Source: CALJFL01 sp039964455
Lineage (GTDB): Bacteria; Pseudomonadota; Gammaproteobacteria; Pseudomonadales; Halieaceae
Assembly (NCBI GenBank): GCA_039964455.1
Contig: JBDVXK010000010.1
Location: forward strand, 248,001 to 312,000
Length of the DNA stretch: 64,000 nucleotides
Direction of reading: 5' to 3'
Part shown: piece after piece, positions 44,481 to 53,597 of the stretch
Position numbering within the stretch: position 1 is the stretch's first letter
Layout: each line of letters opens with the position of its first letter
The notes under the pieces: model-generated
The model's input: the letters and a program-made list of their open reading frames with translations, nothing else
What the model was told of the DNA's origin: nothing
Database searches by the model: none
Position numbers and translations under genes: made by a program

Positions 44481-46211
44481 TCAATGATTGCCGAGCAGCA
44501 ACTTGAGAATGTCCGACTGGTAGATTGATTTCTCACCTGTATACGGAGTTCCGCCGCGTTCGAGATCCGGCTTATCGTATTTCATGAGTTCGTCTATCAC
44601 GTATGCATATGCGCGCCCCTGCTTCTCGAGAACTTCTGGCCTCACCAGATTATTCTCGTAGTCGCCTGTCGTATGGTAATAGCGTGTGCCCGTGGCCCAG
44701 CCGGCCGAGATCACGCCCGCGTCGAAGTAGGGTGGATGGAAGTTGGTCTCGTCGCTGGCCGGGTCGGGGTAAACGTATTCCATCGTGGCGATGTTGTAGA
44801 GGGTGGCGGCGCGCCGAAACAGGTCGATTAGCAAGGGGCTGCGGTTTGTTACCATCAGCATCTGCGGCGTCATAACGTTGGTGGGCACGCTCGAAATCCA
44901 GCCCTCGTCTAGCTCCTGAACCATTCCCGGCTTTTCGGGGCGCAGTACGACGAGAAGGTCGCGCTCCATGAGTTCGCGGTTGGTCTCGACAAACTTGTCG
45001 GTAGCCCCCACGCCGGGATTCTCGTGGTCGCCGACAAACAGGAAAATCAGGCCGTGCTGCCTTTGCTCTGCTGGCAGCGCGGCATAGTGACGGGCCATAG
45101 CCATCTGCATAGCGACCCCGCCTCCGTTGCAATGCTGCGCGTATAAGAATCCATCGATATGCGTGATCTGGAGAATATACTTCCCGGACTGCCCCGGCAG
45201 TACACCGTAAACGTTGTACGAAAAGCGCTTATCTGGTCCCTGCTCCTCGCCCCGTACATCGAGGCGCATGCGCACGGGTTGTTGCGGCGTTGCGCGGTCG
45301 AGTAGTTTGCGCAGGTAGTAGCCATCCTGGTTGTTGATGACCGTCCACGGCAGGGCCAGACCCAGATTATTTCCGCCGCCGATGGCCCCGACACGGGTTG
45401 CGACGACCGACGAGTTGGGTACGTCTGACCAGACGATGATGCCCTTCGGCATACCGTACTCGCCGATCACGATACGGGAATAGGCGGTGCGCGCGCTGTG
45501 GAACAGTCCACCCGGCAGGCCGCGGGATCGCAACAGGACGATCTTACCGGCCAAGTCACGTCCGCTCAGCTCCGCAGGGGTTCCCTCGCCTACGAAAATT
45601 ACCTCCGCCTCGATGCCGCCAGCTGGAGTCGTGGCGGATTGGTAGGCTGTGAGGGCGTTGTTGAAACGATGGGTATGACCGCTTTCGAATCCGGGTGCGG
45701 CGATCACGCTCAGTTCGAGGTGTTCGAGGTGCCAGAGGGGTCGCCGGGCCGGAATCAGGTCTTTGCGGACGTCTTCAAAGCCAAATTCCCGAAGCTTGGC
45801 CTCGACGTAATCCGATGCTTCACGTTCGTACTTGGTGCCCTGTATTCGGCCCCATATCAGGTTGCCATCTTCCTTCGACTTGATCGAAATTCCTGTAAGG
45901 TGATCGAGATACTCCGCGATGTCGCGGGCTCTGATCGGTGCGCGCGGGTCGATTTGGGTGCCCAGGATCTGGGGAGATTGCTCGATGTTCATTGGCTCTA
46001 GCCGCCCATCTAGTTCTTGCGCACGCTTCGCCGCCATCTGCTGGGGGGTAAGGAAAGACACCTCACCAAGGCTCCTGATCAGCGCCTCCGGGCTGTCGGC
46101 CATGCGCTGGTCGGACAGTTTGGGGCTTTCTTCCCCAGCCACAACCGTTTTGACGGCCGAGCCGAGTGCGAGAGTGCAAAGTGCTCCCGCCAGAAAAATA
46201 TTCGCTTTCAT
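44481..46211 (-). CDS. Exported M28-like peptidase with PA domain, metal site altered
   Basis: 576 residues with a signal peptide (MKANIFLAGALCTLALGSAV). A PA domain lies at about residues 200-315 (LSGRDLAGKIVLLRSRG). The M28 core has ITHIDGF as the first His/Asp, but the residue that bridges the zinc ions (usually DNxSG) reads HCNGGGV, and the Glu-Glu pair reads VGDHENPG. The last His is in YYHTTGDY. Metal binding is therefore probably partial or changed. High G+C relative to neighbours suggests a different origin. Stands alone. Confidence 0.75.
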   Translation of the reverse strand: MKANIFLAGALCTLALGSAVKTVVAGEESPKLSDQRMADSPEALIRSLGEVSFLTPQQMAAKRAQELDGRLEPMNIEQSPQILGTQIDPRAPIRARDIAEYLDHLTGISIKSKEDGNLIWGRIQGTKYEREASDYVEAKLREFGFEDVRKDLIPARRPLWHLEHLELSVIAAPGFESGHTHRFNNALTAYQSATTPAGGIEAEVIFVGEGTPAELSGRDLAGKIVLLRSRGLPGGLFHSARTAYSRIVIGEYGMPKGIIVWSDVPNSSVVATRVGAIGGGNNLGLALPWTVINNQDGYYLRKLLDRATPQQPVRMRLDVRGEEQGPDKRFSYNVYGVLPGQSGKYILQITHIDGFLYAQHCNGGGVAMQMAMARHYAALPAEQRQHGLIFLFVGDHENPGVGATDKFVETNRELMERDLLVVLRPEKPGMVQELDEGWISSVPTNVMTPQMLMVTNRSPLLIDLFRRAATLYNIATMEYVYPDPASDETNFHPPYFDAGVISAGWATGTRYYHTTGDYENNLVRPEVLEKQGRAYAYVIDELMKYDKPDLERGGTPYTGEKSIYQSDILKLLLGNH

Positions 46212-46361
46212 GACTATCAGATGTCCATTCGGTTTATGTCAGTACCGGCTTTAATTATACCGGCGGTTCAGATTGGTATGAACTTGGTGGAGTAAGGCGC
46301 CCAACGCTCCCTCCCTAGTCTCGCCCGTTCCAGTTCGAATGCAAGCTCATAGAGCATTCGA

Positions 46362-46452
46362 TCATTACATCTTTAGCTATGCTGTCTGGCTCTAATATCG
46401 ATTCAACCTCAGACATCGTGATATTGAAGATCTGCGCCCAGAGCAATGCCTC
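46362..46452 (+). mobile_element. IS6-family transposase remnant
   Basis: Translating from 46,367 gives SYAVWL, then a stop, then YRFNLRHRDIEDL, matching the transposase N-terminus. The rest of the 435-bp gap between the M28-like and amidase genes shows no feature other than the two promoters it must hold. Confidence 0.7.
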
Positions 46453-46646
46453 TGACCGACTCGAGTTGTTCTGCGGGCAATGCAGTGTAGGTGGCATGAT
46501 CGACCAGCTCCTCGCCAAATTATAAGTAGCACGAGTTGCGCAGGTTTTGTCGATAAAATGTAGCAGAATATGAACAGCTTTCTTGTTTGGCGCGTAAATC
46601 GGGCGCAGGATTAGAAAGACAGAAAGCTGAGCGTGAGTGAATAATA

Positions 46647-47768
46647 ATGAAAAGCATCTTCTCAAGAAAATTGTGTACTCTAGCCACTATTGCAGTGGTC
46701 GGCCTGCAGGCCGGCTCATCTGGGGCGTGTACTTTCATCACATTGACAGGTGCTGACGGCACGGTTGTCGCTTCAAGGACGATGGAGTGGGGCGCTTTTG
46801 ATCTGTCGCCGGCGATGACATTCGTCCCGTCGGGCACGGCCTTCTCTGCCATGAAAATGCCTGATGGGCAGGATGGAGCAAAGTGGGTAGCAAAATACGA
46901 TGTTGCTGGGGTGACCTTATTAGGTCAGATGTTGTTTGGCGATGGCGTGAATTCCCAGGGTTTGAATGTTTCTCTGCTCTACTTGCCGGGCTTTGCCGAA
47001 TATCAAGCTTACAAGCCTGAAAGTGCTTCCAATTCGCTTTCTCCCGTCGACTTTACCGGCTTTATGTTGAGCCAGTTCGCAACGGTGGCAGAGGTTCGGG
47101 AGGCGGTTAATAATATTCGGGTTGTTCCGGTTGTCACTCCAGAACTCGGTGCGACTGCCCCCGTGCATTTTTCAATCACAGACAGAAGCGGCAGTCAGAT
47201 TATCGTTGAATACGTGGATGGCCGGCTGAACGTGCATGAAAAGACGTTAGGTGTAATGACGAATTCGCCGCCTTACGATTGGCATGTCAATAACGCACGA
47301 AATTACGTCAACATGCGCTCGGTAGATTGGCCGTCGGTAGATGTTAATGGTATCGACATTGCGCCCATGGGATATGGCAGTGGGTTAATCGGCCTACCGG
47401 GCGACTTTACACCTCCGTCACGTTTTATTAGGGCGCTGACATGGACGCAAACGTCGCGACCGACCGACGGTGGCGAAGACACCGTACATGAGTCCATCCG
47501 CATCCTTTCAAATTTTCAGCTCCCCATGGAGGCGGTAGATAAAAAGATAAACCCTGCAGAATTGGAAACTCTGAAATATGGTGGAACGCAATACACGGTG
47601 TCCTATGACCTGCAGAATTTGAAAGTCTATTATCAGACCAACGATAATCCCAGTGTCAGAAGCGTTGATGTTTCAAGGTTTGATTTTGATGCACTGGGAG
47701 GTCCGTTGCAGGTACCCATGCGCGATCCGGCGATGTCTTTTGCCACTGACGTCACGCCAAGTTTTTGA
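46647..47768 (+). CDS. Exported Ntn-hydrolase amidase (choloylglycine hydrolase family)
   Basis: 373 residues. A signal peptide ends at SGA just before CTFITLTG, so the Cys at the new N-terminus is the catalytic nucleophile, as in penicillin V acylases and bile salt hydrolases. The Arg near SRTMEW, the GVNSQGLNVSLLY block (Asp/Asn site) and MTNSPPYDWH support the fold. Gram-negative relatives hydrolyse penicillin V or N-acyl homoserine lactones; the substrate here is open. Preceded by an IS remnant and followed by a long gap. Confidence 0.87.
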   Translation: MKSIFSRKLCTLATIAVVGLQAGSSGACTFITLTGADGTVVASRTMEWGAFDLSPAMTFVPSGTAFSAMKMPDGQDGAKWVAKYDVAGVTLLGQMLFGDGVNSQGLNVSLLYLPGFAEYQAYKPESASNSLSPVDFTGFMLSQFATVAEVREAVNNIRVVPVVTPELGATAPVHFSITDRSGSQIIVEYVDGRLNVHEKTLGVMTNSPPYDWHVNNARNYVNMRSVDWPSVDVNGIDIAPMGYGSGLIGLPGDFTPPSRFIRALTWTQTSRPTDGGEDTVHESIRILSNFQLPMEAVDKKINPAELETLKYGGTQYTVSYDLQNLKVYYQTNDNPSVRSVDVSRFDFDALGGPLQVPMRDPAMSFATDVTPSF

Positions 47769-48266
47769 GCTGCTGAAGTATAGGAAAAGTATACGGCCTG
47801 TTGAGATTAGATTTCCTTACTGATACTGCCAAAAAAAGCAGTAGAAATTCGCGAGATGTGCGCCTATTGGCCTGAAAAATTTTCGCGCCGGTGCTCGTGC
47901 AATTCATATCTTTCCATTCCTGAACGAGTACGCGCGAAAGTCGGTGCCACGAGATTTCTAGCGTGCTTGCTGATTGGGCACTGTAATTATGGATTCGCTT
48001 CCTGCGAAAAGAGGCAATGTCTCAGCTGGCGCTCTGGTCGGTGGTGCCAGGTGGGGCAGGGTGAGGGTAACCTGTTCCTTAATGCGGCAGTGGCTTGATC
48101 GAAGCTGTCAGGGGCCGGCTACTCCGAGAAGTTGATTTGCCGATACCCCACTACAGCATCAGTACCTGCAATGACGGCCTCGCGGAGACTATAGACCTGT
48201 AAACACTTCCTCTATACTGCGGGGCAACAGGCAGACGAGTCGGTAGCTGCCATATATTTATGGCAG
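47769..48266. other. Intergenic stretch, hairpin only
   Basis: Nearly 500 bp with no convincing gene; an 80-codon frame at 47,856-48,098 has no ribosome site or familiar sequence. TACTGC and GCAGTA (47,824-47,843) form a six-base stem 56 bp after the amidase stop, with an A-rich loop. The promoter of the channel-like gene should lie near 48,200-48,250. Confidence 0.4.
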
Positions 48267-49526
48267 ATGTTCATGAGTACTCCCATGTATCAGAAACGCT
48301 CTTTCCCTTGGCGATCCATGGGGGCAGTATCGTTCTTCGTATTCGCCATGATTGGCTTTGCGTCGGGTGTTTCGGTTTCGGAGCGACCGGAGGTTGTTGC
48401 CGGTGGTCTGCTGGTTCAGGCTTACTACAGCCTGAGTCTGTTTGTGGTGGGTGGCGTTGATCTTGGCACGCCATTTGGCGGACCGATGTACGGTCGCAGT
48501 CTGCTTTGGATAAGCTACTTCGGCGCGCCTATTCTGGCGGCCTCTACGTTGATTGAGGCATTGCTGCGCGCGCTCGCACCCCAGAGCTGGCAGCTTCGCC
48601 GGCTGGACAACCATATCGTTATTGTGGGCGCCGGCGAACTATCGCTAAGTTATCTGCGGGTGCTGCGGCGCCATGACCCGACCGTATCGGTAGTCGTTGT
48701 ATCCAGGCATGAGCAGGATCCGGCAACGATCGATGAGTTACGACAGGCGCTGGGAGCCACGGTGGTCGTTGGCGATGTCACTCACGAGTTCTTCCTGCAG
48801 CAGCTAAGGGTGGAGCGCGCGCAGAAGATTCTGCTGCTATCTGACAACAGCCTGCGCAGCTACGAGGCCGCGAGCACGCTACTGCAGCTTGTGCCGGGGA
48901 TTGGTCGACGCGTTATCATTCACTGCGGCAGCCTGCGCTTTATGCGTGCTATGGAAAATACACGCGTTGCGCAGGCGTGCGAAACCTTCAACACCTACAA
49001 TCTGGCTGCCTCTGGGCTTGTTCGCAGCAAGCTGTTGCACCACTTCGAAGAGACGCATGAGAAAGACGTGGTAGTGATCGCTGGCTTTGGCCGGTTTGGT
49101 CAGACCATACTCGAGGAGTTACAGCGCAGTGCGATCGCTGAGTTGGCAACCGTGGTAATTATTGAAAAAGATGCTCATCGCAGAGTGATGGTGGCAGAAG
49201 AGCAGATGGCCTTTTCTTCCAGCTATCGCCGCGAAGTGTATGAAGGCGACATTTCACATCCGGAAGTTTGGCAGCGCCTGCGCAGCGATGTCGACCTAAG
49301 CGGCAGTAACGTTGTATTTGTATTAGGTACAGGGCGGGAGGAGGATAACCTGCGAACCGCGTTGTGGCTGAAGCGCCAGAATCTCGAGGCAATGGTGATC
49401 GCGCGCAGCAGCAAGGAGTCGCGTTTTGCAGATGAAGTAGGCGCAGAGCACGATATCGTCAGTATCAGCATCAACCAATTGGTAGAGGACAACATTCCCG
49501 CGCGCTGGGTAGAAGTGGACCGCTAG
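48267..49526 (+). CDS. K+-channel-like protein with two RCK/TrkA-N domains and unusual filter
   Basis: 419 residues. Two transmembrane helices (about residues 18-38 and 75-100) flank a pore-loop-like segment, QAYYSLSLFVVGGVDLGTP; in K+ channels the equivalent is SxTTVGYGDxxP. Here the Tyr-Gly of the filter is replaced (VVGGVDL), so ion selectivity is doubtful. Two Rossmann domains follow: HIVIVGAGELSLSYL (about residue 112) and VVVIAGFGRFGQTIL (about residue 268), the NAD-sensing RCK units. It may be a diverged channel or a regulatory membrane protein. Confidence 0.75.
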   Translation: MFMSTPMYQKRSFPWRSMGAVSFFVFAMIGFASGVSVSERPEVVAGGLLVQAYYSLSLFVVGGVDLGTPFGGPMYGRSLLWISYFGAPILAASTLIEALLRALAPQSWQLRRLDNHIVIVGAGELSLSYLRVLRRHDPTVSVVVVSRHEQDPATIDELRQALGATVVVGDVTHEFFLQQLRVERAQKILLLSDNSLRSYEAASTLLQLVPGIGRRVIIHCGSLRFMRAMENTRVAQACETFNTYNLAASGLVRSKLLHHFEETHEKDVVVIAGFGRFGQTILEELQRSAIAELATVVIIEKDAHRRVMVAEEQMAFSSSYRREVYEGDISHPEVWQRLRSDVDLSGSNVVFVLGTGREEDNLRTALWLKRQNLEAMVIARSSKESRFADEVGAEHDIVSISINQLVEDNIPARWVEVDR

Positions 49527-49543
49527 CGAGCTTCTATTTTTGC

Positions 49544-50035
49544 GGTACTGCCAAGTTAAATCACTGAAATTGTTAGAATCGGCTTACAAGCACCATCGAT
49601 TTCCCCTGTATCATTTCCTATGCGATCTGGCTCTACTATCGCTTCAATCTGAGTCACCGTGGTGTCGAAGATCTATTCGCCGAGCCCGGCATCACTGTCA
49701 GCCACTCGCACACCCACCGACTCCAGCCTATGAGTCAGTACCCATAGTCGGGCGCTCGACCGAGTTATAACTCTCTGAAAAATATAGAAAATGGTGGGCC
49801 CAGAAGGATTTGAACGGCAGCGGCCGACCGTCTTCGACCTGCCGATTAGGAGGAGCAGGAACAGGCTCTAATTGCCTTACTAAGTTGAAGAATCTAAAGG
49901 CATTTTTCTATGGCTGTAGGGGAGGGCTACCGAAACCGAGCCGATACTGAACTTAGTTGGGTTCAGTTGTTGAGTGCGCTGTTCGTAAGTCGAAGAATGC
50001 TAACTAAATTCCAGAAACCGATCCGGGTTGTGTCT
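49544..50035 (+). repeat. Long direct repeat, copy 1 (IS remnant, tRNA half, tail)
   Basis: The segment begins with an IS-type end (GGTACTGCCAAGTTAAAT), continues with a decayed transposase N-terminus (coding from about 49,600, with SHRGVEDLFAEPGITVSHSH), then GTCGGGCGCTC, a tRNA-like 3' half (49,792-49,848) and a diverged tail to about 50,035 (GGGGAGGGCTACCGAAACCG). The same order recurs at 61,752-62,235. The block fills the gap before the next gene. Confidence 0.8.
49792..49848 (-). pseudogene. tRNA(CAU)-like 3' half with 16-nt insertion, copy 1
   Basis: On the minus strand this reads as the 3' end of a tRNA: T-arm, acceptor TGGGCCC and CCA. Sixteen bases (49,816-49,831) interrupt the T-stem between its 5' strand GAAG and the loop GTTCAAATC. 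The 5' half is missing and this copy has lost most of the anticodon loop. Copy 2 retains the anticodon. It cannot be a functional tRNA. Confidence 0.6.
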
Positions 50036-50135
50036 ATTGTCACATGCGTCGCGAGCTTTGAGAAAGCCAGGAGCCGTGTAAGTTTCCATCCACTTCGCTG
50101 CTATACTCCCTGCCTTAGACATCGTTTGGTGGGAT

Positions 50136-52022
50136 ATGACAGCGTTGAAGATGGAGTCCATCGCAGATTCTGTAAAATCTCTTATAGAACGTCCCCGACC
50201 AGGCTTGTTCCCGCTGGTGTTTCTTCTGCTGATACTTGGTCTTTGCCTGGCTCTGGGTTGGTATCTCCTGTTCTCCAATTTTCGCGCTTACGATGATGAA
50301 GGGATTCTCCTCATGGCCAGTAAGCTGTTCCTCGAAGGTGCGGGTTTCTATACGGATGTGAAATGGATTTACGGCCCTGCACAACTGTTTAGCATCCGTT
50401 GGTTGCATGACTGGCTGTCGATACCTTTAAACCACAGTGGATTGCGATATATCACCTTAGGATATTGGCTTTTGCTAAGCACGGTCGGCGCTACTGTGGT
50501 TTTTCGCCTGACTCGATCAGCATGCTGGGCGCTTGCCTGCCTGTCACTTTTGTTTTTGTTCACTAGCTCTATCGTAAATGAGCCCGGTCATCCGCAGTCA
50601 TTGATAGCAGCATTAACTCTTTGCATTCCGCTGGTGGCTCATGGTCGGGGAAAAGAACTGGTTTTTTCCGGTTGGTTCTTACTCGGTTCTCTATTGGCTG
50701 TCATTTTCCATATCAAAGTTAACGCTGGAGTATTCTGCCTTGCCGCCGTGGGTGTCGCTTTACTTCCGCGGTTGTTCGGGGCGTGCCAGTTGCCCTTGTT
50801 AAGGACATTACTTTTTACATTGTCTGCGGCATCTCCCTTTGCGCTGATGTATCCGTTGTTAGATCAACCTCATTGCTTGGCTTTTGCAGCGCTAGTCAGT
50901 ACCGGGTGCGCCGCACTGGCCTTATCTGTCTCGGTATCAATCGAGTCCGGTGACAGCGATGGATCTTCCTGGCTGGGCCTGCCCGTAGGTTTTGTAGCAG
51001 TCAGTACCGCCGCCCTTACTTTTGCAGCAGTAAACGGCGCCTATCCGATGGATATCATCGATAGCCTTCTTAGTTACAGTGCCAGCCAGAGCGAGTTTTA
51101 TCACTATTTCCGCAGCTACTCGGCCTACCAGCTAGCCAGTGCCGGGTTCAGTCTTGTTATTGCCGGCATGTACTGCTATTCACCGGATTCCGCTTTGGCA
51201 AAACAAATCGAGGTTTGGGGTAAGTGCTATTTTGTGCTGGCAGCTGGATTTGCCTTGCTGACCAACTCCCCTGCGACGGCCCAGGGAATGATTGGTTATG
51301 CCGCTCCCTGGGCCTGGCTATTGGCTGTTGGATCTTCGCGGTCATTTTCCCGAGACTTGTTGGCTGCACTTTCCATTTGGTCTACGTTGTTGGCTTACCC
51401 CATCCCAGGCAGCCAACTCTACTTTGGAAGTTCAGCGGTGTTGGTCGCCGCATTGGTTACAGCTGCTGATTTGTTTAAAAAAAATTTATCTGGAATCGCT
51501 GGTTCTATTTTCAGCCAAAAAATTGAACAGGTAGTTGCACCGCTGGCGGTGGGGCTTGCAGTAGTCGCCTTGTCATTTCCTTTGGTACAGGCACGGGCAC
51601 AGTACCTCCAATCGGAGCTACTTAGCTTACCCGGCACGGGAGCGCTGGCCATTGAACCCCAGCAGGCCCGCTCTTATCGAAAACTGGTTGCGCAGCTAAA
51701 GCCTGAAGATACGGTATTTACAACCTTTCGATCCAACAGTTTGTATTTTTGGAGCGGGGCGTCCTTGGCCGGCACGCTCCATCATGCCCACGATATAGCC
51801 TTTGCTAGTCTTAATGAGCAGCAGCGAGTGATTGCAGATTTGGACCGCGCTGCTGCGCCGGTAGTAATATCACGTGATAGGCCAGCGTGGGCAGGCCCAG
51901 CTCCTCAGGCTCCTATTATTGTCTGGATTGATAAGCACTTTAAGGTGGTCAAAAAAATTGGACCCTATACCATTCTTAAACCCAAACAGTGGCCGCCAGA
52001 AGATGAAATTCGGTGGTACTGA
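50136..52022 (+). CDS. Membrane glycosyltransferase-like (GT-C) protein
   Basis: 628 residues with about eleven transmembrane segments and a soluble C-terminal domain (from about residue 500). The first periplasmic loop has FRAYDDEGILLMAS followed by YTDVKWIYGP, recalling the acidic pair and Lys/Trp loop of ArnT/PMT-like enzymes that use polyprenyl-phosphate sugars. No further motif supports a sugar or acceptor. The final codons RWY-stop come from an inverted IS-end sequence, so the natural C-terminus has probably been replaced. Stands alone. Confidence 0.65.
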   Translation: MTALKMESIADSVKSLIERPRPGLFPLVFLLLILGLCLALGWYLLFSNFRAYDDEGILLMASKLFLEGAGFYTDVKWIYGPAQLFSIRWLHDWLSIPLNHSGLRYITLGYWLLLSTVGATVVFRLTRSACWALACLSLLFLFTSSIVNEPGHPQSLIAALTLCIPLVAHGRGKELVFSGWFLLGSLLAVIFHIKVNAGVFCLAAVGVALLPRLFGACQLPLLRTLLFTLSAASPFALMYPLLDQPHCLAFAALVSTGCAALALSVSVSIESGDSDGSSWLGLPVGFVAVSTAALTFAAVNGAYPMDIIDSLLSYSASQSEFYHYFRSYSAYQLASAGFSLVIAGMYCYSPDSALAKQIEVWGKCYFVLAAGFALLTNSPATAQGMIGYAAPWAWLLAVGSSRSFSRDLLAALSIWSTLLAYPIPGSQLYFGSSAVLVAALVTAADLFKKNLSGIAGSIFSQKIEQVVAPLAVGLAVVALSFPLVQARAQYLQSELLSLPGTGALAIEPQQARSYRKLVAQLKPEDTVFTTFRSNSLYFWSGASLAGTLHHAHDIAFASLNEQQRVIADLDRAAAPVVISRDRPAWAGPAPQAPIIVWIDKHFKVVKKIGPYTILKPKQWPPEDEIRWY

Positions 52023-52038
52023 CAAGTTAACTTGTCAG
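52019..52038. repeat. Head-to-head IS-end palindrome
   Basis: CTGACAAGTTAACTTGTCAG is a perfect 20-bp palindrome made of two IS/MITE ends joined without interior. Its TGA at 52,020-52,022 is the stop codon of the upstream gene. Confidence 0.75.
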
Positions 52039-52130
52039 CATCGATTGTCACGCTGCGAATTTCTGCGATCCACCTTGTTGTACGTGGCCGACACTGTATG
52101 CTTACTCGACTGTGTAAAGCCTTTTGCCGA

Positions 52131-52287
52131 TACTGACAAGTTAACCTAAGGGCATGGGCTGACACTACACAAATGAGGCTCAAGTAAACAAAAATACGCA
52201 TTCAGGCGCCACTTCGAGCCTCATTATTCTGATTTAGCCGCCTGGAATTTCCACTTTTAGAGCAAAAATAAGTTAACTTGTCAGTAC
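52131..52287. mobile_element. 157-bp MITE, copy A
   Basis: Ends TACTGACAAGTTAAC (left) and AGTTAACTTGTCAGTA (right) are near-perfect inverted repeats. The interior has no ORF but includes ATGAGGCTC/GAGCCTCAT, an internal nine-base hairpin. Length equals copy B at 57,089. The MITE occupies most of the 317-bp gap between the glycosyltransferase-like and P450 genes. Its ends match the 53,574 IS end, so IS6-type transposase could mobilise it. Confidence 0.8.
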
Positions 52288-52339
52288 CCCCGGCAAGCTG
52301 TGAAATAATTCACCCACTCTAGAACATCAGGCAGTTTAC

Positions 52340-53569
52340 ATGAGCGCTATAGACCCCAGCGAACTGTTCTCTCTGGAGGCAATCGAAAATCCGTACCCAC
52401 TGTACGAGCGCATGCGTGAGCATGCCCCGGTATGCCAACTGGGCACTGCCCGAGCATTTCTGGTCGGGACCCGCGCTGCCGTAGAAGAAGCTGTCAAGCG
52501 ACATGATGAATTTTCTGCCAACCTGGAAGCCATGCTCATTTGCGGAGAAGACCAACAGCCACGCATTTTTAATCTTGCCGTCTCGGGGTCGGCCAGCCAG
52601 GTCATTGCAACCGCCGACGAGCCTCAGCATTCGGTGCATCGCCGCCTAATGATGCCACCACTCAAAGCCACGGCCATTGCCGAATTGGAACCTGAGCTGC
52701 GCGAATTTGCCCGCCAACGAGTGGCAACACTGCAGAAAAACCGCGGGGGTGACTGCTGCGCTATCCTGTCCGAGCCCTTGCCTGCGTATGTGGTTATCCG
52801 CCTGCTGGATCTGGGAGACGACGCACTGGATGCCATCAGGCGCTGGGCAATGATGGGTGGCGATATGCTGGCCGGACGACTCGAAGAAGATGATGTTCAA
52901 CATCTGCTGGATGAGGCCATGGCCCAGGGTGCCTACCTGTTTGAGCACTTTGCTGCCATCAGTGCTCTCCAGCCAGAGCTTCGTGGCGACTCCCTGATCG
53001 CAACCCTGGCTAGCGGCGTAGACGAGGGGCTGGTCAGCGTCGAACAGGCGGTGGGCATACTGGTGATTTTATTTGGCGCCGCCGGGGAATCAACGGCGGG
53101 TTTACTCGGTTCCTGCATACATCGACTGGCAGCGGATGACACACTGCAACAACACCTTCGGTCACACCCCGAGCTTATACCCAGCTTTATAGAGGAAGTG
53201 GTACGCCTCGACCCCCCTTTCAAGTTCCACTACCGGGTAGTACGCAAACACACAACCCTGTGCGGCACCTCCTTGCAGGAAGGGGATCTACTGCTTTTAA
53301 GCTGGGCCGCCGCCAATCGGGACCCCGCCTGCTGGGACCAGCCTGACCAACTGCTACTGGATCGACCGCACCTGAAGCGACACCTAGGGTTTGGCTATGG
53401 CATTCACTTCTGTATTGGTGCGCCACTGGCACGACTGGAAGTGCGCATTGCACTGGAAGAGCTACTCACCGGAACGACCAGGTTCAGGCTCGACCCCCAC
53501 CAGCCAAGCGTTTATGCACCAAGTATATTCGTACGTCGGCTGGAACACCTGACACTGACAATCACCTGA
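52340..53569 (+). CDS. Cytochrome P450
   Basis: 409 residues, soluble bacterial class. I-helix FGAAGESTAG with the O2-activating Thr, EEVVR as ExxR, and the haem loop GFGYGIHFCIGAPLAR. The Cys and preceding Phe are normal. The family cannot be assigned by eye; it is neither CYP153 nor close to the P450 at 54,473. A MITE lies directly upstream and IS ends directly downstream, so the gene is boxed in by mobile sequence. Substrate unknown. Confidence 0.9.
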   Translation: MSAIDPSELFSLEAIENPYPLYERMREHAPVCQLGTARAFLVGTRAAVEEAVKRHDEFSANLEAMLICGEDQQPRIFNLAVSGSASQVIATADEPQHSVHRRLMMPPLKATAIAELEPELREFARQRVATLQKNRGGDCCAILSEPLPAYVVIRLLDLGDDALDAIRRWAMMGGDMLAGRLEEDDVQHLLDEAMAQGAYLFEHFAAISALQPELRGDSLIATLASGVDEGLVSVEQAVGILVILFGAAGESTAGLLGSCIHRLAADDTLQQHLRSHPELIPSFIEEVVRLDPPFKFHYRVVRKHTTLCGTSLQEGDLLLLSWAAANRDPACWDQPDQLLLDRPHLKRHLGFGYGIHFCIGAPLARLEVRIALEELLTGTTRFRLDPHQPSVYAPSIFVRRLEHLTLTIT

Positions 53570-53573
53570 AGAC

Positions 53574-53597
53574 GGTACTGACAAGTTAAGTCGCTAG
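53574..53597 (+). repeat. Solo IS end abutting the IS6 element
   Basis: GGTACTGACAAGTTAAGTCG is the MITE-type end, in tandem with the left end of the complete element. It implies an earlier insertion at the same place. Confidence 0.6.

Noticed and set aside
47856..48098. 80-codon frame in the gap before the channel-like gene
   Set aside because: No ribosome site, unusual Cys/Arg composition, and no resemblance to any family; the stretch is better read as non-coding.
49792..49848. Functional tRNA gene
   Set aside because: Only the 3' half is present, the T-arm is interrupted by 16 bases, and most of the anticodon loop is lost in this copy.
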